The notes under the pieces: generated by a model
Told to the model about the DNA's origin: nothing
The model's database searches: none
What the model saw: the letters and a program-made list of their open reading frames with translations, nothing else
Assembly: GCA_019677205.1 (NCBI GenBank)
Contig: JAAMXY010000043.1
Location: 1 to 18,896 of the forward strand
Length of the DNA: 18,896 nt
Source: Pinguiococcus pyrenoidosus
Lineage: Eukaryota > Sar > Pinguiophyceae > Pinguiochrysidales > Pinguiochrysidaceae
Direction of reading: 5' to 3'
In this document: piece after piece, positions 9,402 through 17,645 of the stretch
How the letters are laid out: every line of letters starts with the position of its first letter
Numbering within the stretch: the stretch's first letter is position 1
Position numbers and translations under genes: made by a program

Positions 9402-9596
9402 TTTGAAATCTATATTTAAATATTTTCTCCTATGCAAACTACTCAATCATCATATCCAAACAGTAATTTTCCATCCGTCACAAACGAAAGGCTTTTTGCG
9501 ATTTTTTGCGCCGCATCGACAAATCCCCCGATTTCCCGCATTTTTCGCATCTTTGCGGGACTTTCTGTGGCCTTTTGCGGAGCTCCTCCGAAGTCC
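9402..9596. promoter_or_regulatory. 195-bp bidirectional promoter of UTP13 and WDR3
   Basis: The spacer joins the start codons of two genes whose products sit in the same complex. The UTP13 side has an AT-rich block with a TATA-like core (tatatttaaatatt near 9411-9424). The WDR3 side has a cluster of related T-run/GCG motifs: TTTTTGCG 9493-9500, TTTTTTGCG 9502-9510, TTTCCCGC 9532-9539, TTTTTCGC 9541-9548, TTTGCGGG 9552-9559 and TTTTGCGG 9573-9580. TTTCCCGC matches the core of E2F sites. Transcription start sites cannot be seen. Confidence 0.7.
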
Positions 9597-12572
9597 ATGA
9601 ATCGCACGTATCTACGCTATGTGCCGCAGCAGAGCTTCGGGGTGATCTGCACTCCGCGCGGCAACAGCATCCTTGGCGAATCCGAGGACCTCGCCATAAC
9701 ACCCGCACTACGAGACGCCGCCGTTTGGAACCTCAAGCAGGTTTCCCCCCCCCAACCCTTTCCACAATTTCCTGGTAGCACCATGCCCTGACTCTCGATT
9801 GTCGCATCTGCTCAGGGCAGCTTGGTGAAGCGGCTAAGGCCAGAGGGCGGCTCGGGAGGCGTGCAAGAGGCTGAAGAGGTATCGCAGCTTCTCCTGCTTG
9901 GTAGAGATCGGGTTGCGGCGGGCTACACCTCTGGTCTGCTGCGCGTTTTCTCGCTGTCGGAGGGGCGACAAGAGCTGGCGCTTCATGGGCACCGCACGGA
10001 GGTCACCGCGCTCAGCTGCAGCACGGACGCGGCCTTCTTGGCCACGGGAGCAAAGGACACGGACGTCGTCGTGTGGGATACTATCTCGGAGACGGGCGTG
10101 TGCCGACTAAAAGGCCATCGCCACGCCATCACTGCCGTGAGCTTCTTGCAAGGCCGCGACTCTGGCACCAGCGTGGGCTTCTTTGGATTGGTTTCGGCGT
10201 CGCAAGACGCGCTCCTCAAGATCTGGGACGTCACGGCGCAGCACTGCCTGCAGACCGTCACGGGGCACCGGGCGGAGGTATGGGCCATGGCGCTGGACCC
10301 GACAGCGAGCAGACTGGTTACGGGCACCCGGGATAGCTTGCTGCGCGTGTTTCGGGTGCACGACGAAGGCGACGCGGGGCAGGCAAAGGGGGACGAGGGG
10401 AACGACGAGGCGGCAGCCAAGGAGGGCCAGCTGCTGCCGGAGACGCCGCCCCTGCGGCCAATGGGCACAATCAGTCGACAGCTGCCGGACAAGGTATCGC
10501 AGATATCCTGGCATCCTTCTGGGCGGTATTTTGGCGTGCTGGCACCTGGGAAGGCGCTGGAGATTTTCTTCGTGCGCAACGAAGAAGACGCGAGGCGGAA
10601 GATGAGGAAGCGCCTCCGACGATCAAGAGCGCGGGAGGCCGCAATCTCCACGGGCGCGGTGGAGAATGGGAGTGCCAGCAACGGTGCGGAAGACGAGCAG
10701 CATCCATTGGACAAGACGGATCTCATCGCGGGAGACGAGATCGAGTTCTACGCGCTGCTGCGCTCTCCACACAAGATCCGGAGCTTCGCGTTTCCGCAGA
10801 CAGGCAGCGACGGGAAGGGCCACACGCGCGTCCTTCTGGCTTTGAACAACAACTCGCTGGAAGTGCACAAGCTGCCCATGAGGCACGTGCTTGGAGGAAA
10901 GTCCGAAGCGGCCTCGGCGCTGATCGCCGTGGAGCCGGTCGCTGAGGGCAAGAGTGATCAGTCGATTTCGATGCCCGTGCGGACGATGGTCATCGACATG
11001 CATGGCCATCGGAGCGACGTTCGCGCGGTCTCCATCAGCAAGGATGCGGCGCTGGTGGCTTCCGTGTCCGCCTACAGCGTGAAGATCTGGAACCGAAAAA
11101 CCAGCAACTGCGTCCGCAGCGCGGCGATCGGGGGACTCGCGCTGTGCTGCGCATTCGCGCCCGGGGACCGACACGTGATCATCGGCACGCGAGAGGGGCT
11201 CATCTGCGTCCTCGAAATCGCCAGTGGGGACATGGCGGAGACCATCCAGGCTCACGAGGGAGCCGTGTGGGACATGGCGCTTCGACCGGACAGCACGGGC
11301 CTCGCCAGCGCAAGTGCCGACAAGTCCGTCAAGTTCTGGGACTTTGAGCTGCGCAACGGGGGCGTCTTGGGCCTCGTGCATACGCGCACGCTGGCCCTGA
11401 CCGAGGACGCGCTGTGCGTCGAGTTCAGCCACACGCAGGACAGGTCGAAGCTGCTGGTCGCCGTCAGCCTCCTGGACTGCACCATCAAGGTTTTCTACGA
11501 CGACACGCTCAAGTTCTTCCTCAGCCTGTATGGGCACAAGCTCCCTGCGCTCAGCATGACGATCTCTCACGAGAGCGCACTCCTGGTGTCCGGAAGCGCT
11601 GACAAGACAATCAAGATCTGGGGCCTGGACTTTGGGGACTGCCACAAGAGCATCCTGGCGCACGACGACAGCGTCATGTCCGTCAAGTTCGTCAACAAGA
11701 CGCACCTCTTCTTCTCCGTATCGAAGGACAAGACCCTCAAGTACTGGGACGCGGACTCCTACGAAGAAGTCTTGACGCTCCGGGGCCACACCGCAGAGAT
11801 CTGGAGCTTGGCGGTCAGCCGGGACGGGGCCTCGGTGATCACCGGTTCCCATGATCGGAGCATTCGCATCTGGGAGCGTACGCAGGAGCCGGTCTTCATC
11901 GAGGAGGAGAGAGAAAAAGAGCTAGAGATGGTCTTTGAAGGAGAGCTGAATCGAGACAGCCGAGAAGACGATGCCATGGGTGCGGAGGAGGAGGGCTCAG
12001 AGCAGCAGCAGCAGCAGGGAGACCAGTTGACGACGAAGCGCAGTCTCGAGACGATCAACTCAGGAGAGAGGCTGCTGGAGGCCCTGGAGCTGGCGCACCG
12101 GGAGTGGAAGCAACCGGACAAGGAAGAAGGCAGCGCTCCCAACATTCTTCTGCTCGGCCTCAGTCCGACTGCGTACGCGCTGCGAGCATTCCGCATGGTC
12201 AAGGCGCAGCACCTGGAGCAGGCCTTGATTGTTGCCTCGCTGTCCCAGGTGGAGATGATTCTAGAACTCTGCGGCGAGCTTCTGCAGATCAGACTAGGCG
12301 TGGAGATAGTGTCGCGTGCCGTCGTGATCCTGCTGCGGATCCACGCCGTGCAAGTGTCAAGTAGCACGAAGCTGCGTCCCGTGCTCACGAAAGTTCAGCA
12401 GCACTTGCGCACAGCGCTGAAGCGCATGCGGCACGTGATCGGCACGAACGAGGCCGCACTCCTCTGCGGACAACGCCTGGGACAGGATCGGGCCGCTGGG
12501 ATCAGCGAAGATCGGCCGTCGGCCACGGAGACGAGGCGAGTAGAAAGGGTGAAGAGACGGAAAAAGAAGTAA
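9597..12572 (+). CDS. WDR3: UtpB subunit WDR3 (UTP12/DIP2), WD40 protein
   Basis: Exon 1 is 9597-9740 and exon 2 is 9816-12572; the 75-nt intron runs GTTTCC...CTCAG with a CTGAC branch site and contains an in-frame stop. The protein has 966 residues (human WDR3 about 943). Exon 1 encodes MNRTYLRYVPQQSFGVI, matching the YLRY...FGVI start of the family, and ends WNLKQ. Tandem propellers follow, with markers such as LHGHRTEVTALSC, AHEGAVWDMALRPD, LAHDDSVMSVKFV and LRGHTAEIWSLAVS. A linker with a five-CAG run (QQQQQ) leads to the Utp12 domain, about residues 840-935 (LEQALIVASLSQVEMILELC, VVILLRIHAVQV), and a basic end, VKRRKKK. Utp12 and Utp13 contact each other through their C-terminal domains in UtpB, where they help load U3 snoRNP on pre-rRNA. 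Confidence 0.94.
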
Positions 12573-12796
12573 AGGAAGCAGCTTCGTCCTGGGCTGGTTC
12601 CTACCGAGGGGAGCTTGCTTTCAGAGAGCTTGCTTTTATGCCGCCTCCGTTTTCATCTTCTTCGTCGGCCGCGTCGCCGAATCCTCCGTCTTCTCGTGGT
12701 CCAACAGATGCGCTATCCGGTGTGCCTGTTGGACGAAAGCAAAGCCTTTAGGGTACGCTGGGGCATGAAGGTGCACTGGAATGTTCCGGTACGCCC

Positions 12797-12810
12797 AAGC
12801 ATGCATGCTT
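12797..12810. repeat. 14-bp perfect palindrome at the CDK7 3' end
   Basis: AAGCATGCATGCTT is its own reverse complement. Its last base overlaps the CDK7 stop codon (12810-12812, minus strand), and the rest lies in the 237 bp spacer between the convergent ends of WDR3 and CDK7. It has no loop or T-run, so it is more likely a protein-binding site or chance than a hairpin terminator. Confidence 0.7.
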
Positions 12811-13904
12811 CACCCTCCTCCATGCGTTTCCATTCTGTCGCCCTCCCGTCTTCCAAGCATGTTCCCATCGCGCTTTTTGCATTCACGCACCTCTCGGATG
12901 GGCACGGGTTCTCCGTTCTCTTCGGGCCGAACAAGCTCTGCTATTCGTTCAAGCGGCGATGGCAACGGCTCGCTCTTGAAGTAGGCGTGCTGCAGCGCCT
13001 CGGTGGAATCGGGTCGCAGGTTCGGATTGAGCGACAAGAGCTGCATCATCAGTGCGTAGGCGTCGTCCGACACGCCCGGAAAGAAGATGCGGAGGTCCTG
13101 TGGTGTCGCGGGGCTGATGTGATAGCGGACGCGATCTGGCAGCAGCTCCCAGTCCGGCCACGCCTCGTCCGTGGGCGTGCCCAGCGCCTGGAAGATGCAC
13201 TTGAGCTGATCCGTCTCATCCCTGCCCATGAACAGCGCGGTTCTCCGGAGGATCTCCCCGAAGATGCATCCGGCAGACCACATGTCGACAGCGTGCGCAT
13301 ACTCCCTTGCACCCAGGAGCAGCTCCGGCGGGCGGTACCAGACCGTCATGACCTGTGCAGTCATGAGCTGCGGCGAGCCATGGAACCTCGCCAGCCCAAA
13401 GTCGGTGATCTTCATGATGCCCTTGTCGTTGATCAGCAGGTTGGCCGGCTTCAGATCCCGATGCAGGATGAAATTCGCGTGGCAGTACTCCAGCCCTTGC
13501 AGCAGATGCTTGAACAGCGTCTTGCAGTCGCTAGGCGCCAAGAACTTGCGCTTATCCTGCGAGGTTCCGTTGGTTAAAAAACAAAAACACAAAGAGAAAT
13601 CGCCACGATCCAGGCGCAATACCCGCAAAAGCTCCTCTAAGTTGGTGACGCAGAACTCAAAAACGAGGCTAAGCATCTGCGCTTCGCCTAGGAAGACATC
13701 GTGAAGCATCACGAGGTTCTCGTGGCGCAATTCGCGCAAAATCTTCACTTCTCTCAGCGCCGTAAAGTTGGCGCCCGGCATTTCCTCGTTGAATTTGATG
13801 GACTTCACGGCCACAATGGCCCCACTTCGCCGATCTCTCGCTTTGTACACCTTTCCATATGTTCCCTCTCCAAGGTTCTGGCCGAGCCGCTCATACCTCT
13901 GCAT
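12810..13904 (-). CDS. CDK7: CDK-activating kinase CDK7
   Basis: Two exons, 13904-13623 and 13556-12810, give 342 residues (human CDK7 346). The 66-nt intron (GTATTG...CGCAG, TTAAC branch site) is in phase and stop-free; removing it joins NLEELLR to DKRKFL and restores family spacing. Visible kinase elements are the glycine loop LGEGTYGKVY (11-20), VAVK lysine (34), HRDLKPANLL (126-135), DFGLA (146-150) and YRPPELLLG. CDK7 is favoured by NFTALREVKIL in the cyclin-binding helix (human NRTALRE), the HGSP activation-segment serine, a threonine at the T-loop position and DQLKCIFQALGTPTDEAWPD. CDK7 with cyclin H and MAT1 phosphorylates cell-cycle CDKs and, in TFIIH, the RNA polymerase II tail. ATG 13904 is preferred because the frame upstream has no ATG before a stop. 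CDK20 is a less likely alternative. Confidence 0.88.
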   Translation of the reverse strand: MQRYERLGQNLGEGTYGKVYKARDRRSGAIVAVKSIKFNEEMPGANFTALREVKILRELRHENLVMLHDVFLGEAQMLSLVFEFCVTNLEELLRVLRLDRGDFSLCFCFLTNGTSQDKRKFLAPSDCKTLFKHLLQGLEYCHANFILHRDLKPANLLINDKGIMKITDFGLARFHGSPQLMTAQVMTVWYRPPELLLGAREYAHAVDMWSAGCIFGEILRRTALFMGRDETDQLKCIFQALGTPTDEAWPDWELLPDRVRYHISPATPQDLRIFFPGVSDDAYALMMQLLSLNPNLRPDSTEALQHAYFKSEPLPSPLERIAELVRPEENGEPVPIREVRECKKRDGNMLGRREGDRMETHGGG

Positions 13905-14326
13905 CCTCGCATGGAGATCTGTCCGGAACTTCGACAGCTCCGGTTTTGGCGGGAAACCCACGATGTCGTACAGTATCGATCATCGTTCCGAAGCTCCCAT
14001 CCCAAACCAAACCAAAAAAAAAACAGTAAGAATATTGTTTATGAACTGCATGGAATGTTGAAAGTTTCAAATTATTATCGAGTGTATGATTCAGGGAAAT
14101 AATGGAACCTTCGATGCAACGTTTCGGACACTCAGTAACAGTGACTAAACTGTATGCAAATGTTCGCCATGCTTCAGCTAAATAAGCAATTAACAATCGC
14201 TTGAAACATTCAACACGACGCCTTTTTCCCCAAACAACGCCGAAGCGTCGAGACGTGTGCGCCATCGCCAGTGCCAATTTGGCGCCGCTCAGCTGCACGC
14301 GCCTCGGTGTATGTGCTCTGAGCCAG
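13905..14326. promoter_or_regulatory. Divergent spacer of CDK7 and the repeat membrane protein
   Basis: The spacer is 422 bp. TTTTGGCGGGAAA at 13944-13956 is a full E2F-type site, 40 nt from the CDK7 ATG. TTTGGCGCC at 14278-14286 is a second E2F-type match, 41 nt from the other ATG. The middle, about 14010-14200, is AT-rich. On the minus strand an upstream ATG at 13983 opens a 30-codon frame that ends at 13891, overlapping the CDK7 start. On the plus strand an out-of-frame ATG at 14311 lies 16 nt before the chosen start. Confidence 0.6.
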
Positions 14327-15574
14327 ATGCGCCTCCTGGACGTCGGCAGTGTGACCGCTTCGGCTGTGCTATTGCTGCTTTCCGCCACGACCTCGCTGGT
14401 TCTGGCGCTTCTGGCGCTCACTGGAGAGATGCTGAGCAGCGGTTACGGCGCTTTTGTGTACATGAAGCGAGACGGCTTGCAGCTGCTTCCCGAGAAGGAG
14501 AGAGTGCTGGTCAAGGAGTGGCTGGAATGGGATGGATGGTCAGACAGCCCCAGCGTGTCGTACGTTCTCTTGGGCCTGGGGACGGCACTGAGCTCCGCGG
14601 TGCTTCTGGCGCTCTGCGTGCCCACGGGCATCGCGCTAGCAGTGCTGGGAATGTGCCTGGGGACGGCCGGGAGCGTCTACGGCGCCGTGCTGTACGTGAG
14701 ACAGAAGGGTTTGTTGCAGCTTCTGCCGCAGAGCCTGAGAGAGTACGCGCTCAACACCACGTGGTACGAAGTGCTGGAGGGCAGTGAGTGGGATGGATGG
14801 GACGAGAATCCCTACTTGCCGTTCTTGGTGTTTCTCATGCCGCTATCCCCGGAAGAGCGGCGCCGCGCCCTGGCTACGGTTTCGCCGGACGCCAGGAGAG
14901 TGCTTCTCCGGAGGGGGTTGCTGCATGTGCTGCCGCAGCGGTGTCAGGCGCTGCTCATGCCCCAGGGGGGCGCACAAGAGCAGCAGCTTGCGGTGGCGTC
15001 GGACGAGTCCTTCTCCTGGGATGATGCGCTGGAATTTCCGGCGGCGCCGGTGGTGGTGAGCGGGACGGGGCCCAATGGGTACTTGCTGGCGTCACCGTGG
15101 GCGCATCCACAGACCCCCGAGGAGCGCGAGTTCCAACTGGCAAGACCCGACGTGGCCAGCGCGGAGGTGCAGCCGTATCAGAGTCTGGACGCCATCTTCC
15201 AGGCGTTCGCTCAGACGCGCATTCAGCAGCTGTGGGAGATGGCCAAGCAGCAGATTCGAAGCACCTTGGCGAGATGGCTTGGGTCGTGGCACATCAAGGG
15301 CCGCTTGCCACCCTCGGAGGGCGCCGAGAGGAGGAAGAAGGGCCTCAACCGAGCGGTGATTCTCTTCGGCGGCGTGTACGTCGGGGCGCTCGTAACCCCG
15401 CTGCTCATTCGGACGGTGCCTGGGTTGCGCAGCCTCCAGGCGCAGGTCCACGGCCTTCATCTGAAGAATCTCATGTTCCACACGATGCAGGCGGTCGGGG
15501 TGACTGGCTCGATCATGTTACTGAGCTTTGGGAACGACGTAGCATTTGGAGACAGACGGCCGCCGAAACAGTAG
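14327..15574 (+). CDS. Membrane protein with internal duplication, unknown family
   Basis: This is a single exon of 415 residues; the first in-frame ATG is at 14327, and the open frame before it has no ATG. I do not recognise the family. Residues about 9-77 and 83-163 are two copies of one module: a hydrophobic segment or pair, then SSGYGAFVYMKRDGLQLLP (copy 1) or AGSVYGAVLYVRQKGLLQLLP (copy 2), then a charged stretch ending EWDGWSDSP or EWDGWDENP. A third, degraded copy lies at 186-210 (ARRVLLRRGLLHVLPQ) without a membrane part. A soluble region of ~180 residues follows, then two more hydrophobic segments at about 342-362 and 383-401 near the C-terminus. Several membrane passes are likely; compartment is unknown. 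It is divergent from CDK7, with an E2F-like site 41 nt upstream. Confidence 0.75.
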   Translation: MRLLDVGSVTASAVLLLLSATTSLVLALLALTGEMLSSGYGAFVYMKRDGLQLLPEKERVLVKEWLEWDGWSDSPSVSYVLLGLGTALSSAVLLALCVPTGIALAVLGMCLGTAGSVYGAVLYVRQKGLLQLLPQSLREYALNTTWYEVLEGSEWDGWDENPYLPFLVFLMPLSPEERRRALATVSPDARRVLLRRGLLHVLPQRCQALLMPQGGAQEQQLAVASDESFSWDDALEFPAAPVVVSGTGPNGYLLASPWAHPQTPEEREFQLARPDVASAEVQPYQSLDAIFQAFAQTRIQQLWEMAKQQIRSTLARWLGSWHIKGRLPPSEGAERRKKGLNRAVILFGGVYVGALVTPLLIRTVPGLRSLQAQVHGLHLKNLMFHTMQAVGVTGSIMLLSFGNDVAFGDRRPPKQ

Positions 15575-15683
15575 GCGCAGAGGACCAGGAGAGGCGACAA
15601 CTCCTTTCTTTCCCCAAAGCGTCCATCCAGCTCTTCCAAGGGATCCGCCTTCTTTGCAACTCATCGTCAACCTTCTTGGGCAC

Positions 15684-17438
15684 TCACAGCTTGATCTCCA
15701 GTTTCTCGCCAGCATACGCAAGGTCCCAGTAGTGCGCGCACCCCTTCAGCTCCAGCACGCGTCGGGAAGCGTGCCGATTGTCGCACTCCTGAAAACGGAA
15801 GGAGTTGAAGAGGCGCTTCGCCTGCTGACCCCGCCACACGAGGAAGCACTCGGGTGGCTCTGGCGGCTCGGCCTCTGCTGCGGCGTCATCCTCGTCGTCG
15901 CCGGGGAGCGCCTCGTTCGTCAGCTCTTCCCATTTGATCCGTCGCAGCAGGAGCTTCATGTACTTCTCAACGCCCTTCTTGCCGCCCTCGGCAATGACCA
16001 CAGTACAGCGCTCTGCCTCGCACTGCACCACCCCGCCCGTGAGGTGATGCTGCTGCGCGTTCACGTCGATCTTGTATCGCGCCTGAGCGTTGGCCAGGGA
16101 GGTGATCCGGAAGACGGCCACCTCGACGAGCTTTGACGTGTCCTCCTTGAGCTTCGCATGCTTCTTGGCCTTGCGCTCCTCGGGAGTCAGCTTGTTCTTC
16201 TGGTTTCTCTCCTCGTGGTTCCGCATGCGGCGCTCGATCTGCTCCTGGACCTTCTTCTCTACCGCGCTGGGGTCCGCCACTGCCTGCTCGCCGAGAATCG
16301 CCATGAAGTTGCTGATCTTCATCTTCGGCTCCGGCGGCGGAACGAGCCCGAGAGCAATCTTATCCTGCTTCTCGCGCTCGCGCTCCGCCCGATTCTGCCG
16401 ACGTATGCGCTTGCGCTCCTTCTTCGTGAGGAACATGGGCAGCGCCTGGGGCGTCTCTTCCTCGCCGGCAGGTGGTCGCACGCCCACGGGATGCTGCACG
16501 TACGCCCTCGTCTTGCAGTGCTCCAATTTCAAGTGCTCATACAGGTTGCCGGCGCTCTCCAGCTCGGGAGGCAGCGGCGGCAGGGCCGAGAAGCCTCCTG
16601 CGCCCTTGGCGCGAATGACCTTCTTGTGGTAGTTCTGCTGCACGCGTGCAAGCTGCTTGGGCAGATACTCCGCGTCCCACCACTCGATGTTCGGCTCCTC
16701 CTGAAACTCTATCACGTACAGCGGCTTCCCGTCCTCCGCTCGGCGCTCCGGCGCCTTCGGAGCGCCAGCGTCTGCATCCACGTCCGCGATGACTGCCTTC
16801 TTGTACGCGTGCTTGTTGCGGCCGGAATCAAAGCCTTCCACCAGCCGCTTCGCCGCCTTCTCCCGCACCTTCTCCCCCAGCTTGACCATGCTGCCCGGCT
16901 CGACAAACTTCAAAGCGCTGGCGCGAGCCGTGCGGCCCTTCACCTGGAGCTCCGGGTCCACAAAGGACTGCGCCTGCGCGTCCGCCTGGTCCGTCGAGAG
17001 GTAGGGATTGACCTTGACGGCCGGCTTGTCCGCCACCGCCTCGGGCTCGATGACATTGCCTTGGTCGTCCACGCGGATGCTGAGGTCCATCGCTTTTCTG
17101 CCGCGGCTGAGGCCTTTGAGAGCCAGCTGCGACTGCACAGCCATCATCCTCTCCGCTATGCTCCTCTGCGTCTGCTGCAGTGCGGCGCTGCTTAAGCCTT
17201 TCGGAGCGCCAGACACCGCCCTGGCGCCGCCGGCCTTGGCCGCAGCGCCTCGCTTCGCCGCCTCCAGCTTCGCCCGGAGCACCGCAGCTGCATCCTGGAG
17301 AGAGTTGCGCTGCGGCAGCGCCGCGGCCTCCGTCGCGGGCGCCTTATCCTCGAAGCGACTGCGGCGCTTCCTGGGCCGCGGAGCGGCTCCGGCCGGATCG
17401 CCGCCGGCCTTGCGCTTATTCACGTCCACATCTGCCAT
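15684..17438 (-). CDS. PRPF3: U4/U6 snRNP protein PRPF3 (Prp3)
   Basis: The gene is a single exon of 584 residues (human PRPF3 683) starting MADVDVNKRKAGG at 17438. The N-terminal ~140 residues are basic and low in complexity; the PWI domain of the human protein is absent. NPYL near residue 144 and EEPNIEWWDAEYL near 250 mark the PRP3 region, followed by EHCKTRAYVQHPVG and the charged FLTKKERKRIRRQNRAERER helix that belongs to the U4/U6-binding part. After KEDTSKLVEVAVFRI comes the DUF1115-type C-terminal domain with CFLVWRGQQAKRLFNSFRF and CAHYWDLAY. Prp3 binds the U4/U6 duplex with Prp4 and is needed to form the U4/U6.U5 tri-snRNP. The gene converges on the membrane-protein gene, leaving 109 bp, and is divergent from NOL12. 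Confidence 0.95.
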   Translation of the reverse strand: MADVDVNKRKAGGDPAGAAPRPRKRRSRFEDKAPATEAAALPQRNSLQDAAAVLRAKLEAAKRGAAAKAGGARAVSGAPKGLSSAALQQTQRSIAERMMAVQSQLALKGLSRGRKAMDLSIRVDDQGNVIEPEAVADKPAVKVNPYLSTDQADAQAQSFVDPELQVKGRTARASALKFVEPGSMVKLGEKVREKAAKRLVEGFDSGRNKHAYKKAVIADVDADAGAPKAPERRAEDGKPLYVIEFQEEPNIEWWDAEYLPKQLARVQQNYHKKVIRAKGAGGFSALPPLPPELESAGNLYEHLKLEHCKTRAYVQHPVGVRPPAGEEETPQALPMFLTKKERKRIRRQNRAEREREKQDKIALGLVPPPEPKMKISNFMAILGEQAVADPSAVEKKVQEQIERRMRNHEERNQKNKLTPEERKAKKHAKLKEDTSKLVEVAVFRITSLANAQARYKIDVNAQQHHLTGGVVQCEAERCTVVIAEGGKKGVEKYMKLLLRRIKWEELTNEALPGDDEDDAAAEAEPPEPPECFLVWRGQQAKRLFNSFRFQECDNRHASRRVLELKGCAHYWDLAYAGEKLEIKL

Positions 17439-17645
17439 GCCGAGCTGCGTCGGGGCTTCTACGAGGTCATGTGGAGGGCCGAGAAACTTCGCTGAGTGGG
17501 ATTCGGAGGCGTCAAAGTTTAATTGAGATGAGAGACTGAGAGAGACAGAGAGACGGAGATTTGCGCCGGTGTCGCGCCGGACTGTTGACGCGACACCGAT
17601 GTCGGAGTCGAGGTTGCGTCGCTGAAGAGCCTTGGGCGCCGCAAA
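17439..17645. promoter_or_regulatory. Divergent promoter of PRPF3 and NOL12 with inverted repeat
   Basis: The spacer is 207 bp. A perfect 10-bp inverted repeat, CGGTGTCGCG (17567-17576) and CGCGACACCG (17589-17598), is separated by 12 nt. The right arm extends to CGCGACACCGA, which also occurs upstream of the TspO-like gene. Just left of it is TTTGCGCC, a weak E2F-like match, and a purine-rich (GAGA) stretch at 17525-17560. Confidence 0.7.

Noticed and set aside
10623-11852. 409-codon open frame on the minus strand
   Set aside because: Antisense to the WDR3 propellers; composition is that of a complementary shadow and WDR3 is certain.
12615-13577. 320-codon open frame on the plus strand
   Set aside because: Antisense to CDK7 exon 2, whose kinase motifs are unmistakable.
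14257-14787. 176-codon alternative frame overlapping the membrane-protein gene
   Set aside because: Lacks hydrophobic pattern and stops midway; the 14327 frame has membrane segments and a repeated module.
16158-17195. 345-codon open frame on the plus strand
   Set aside because: Antisense to PRPF3, which is a clear family match; leucine/arginine-rich shadow.
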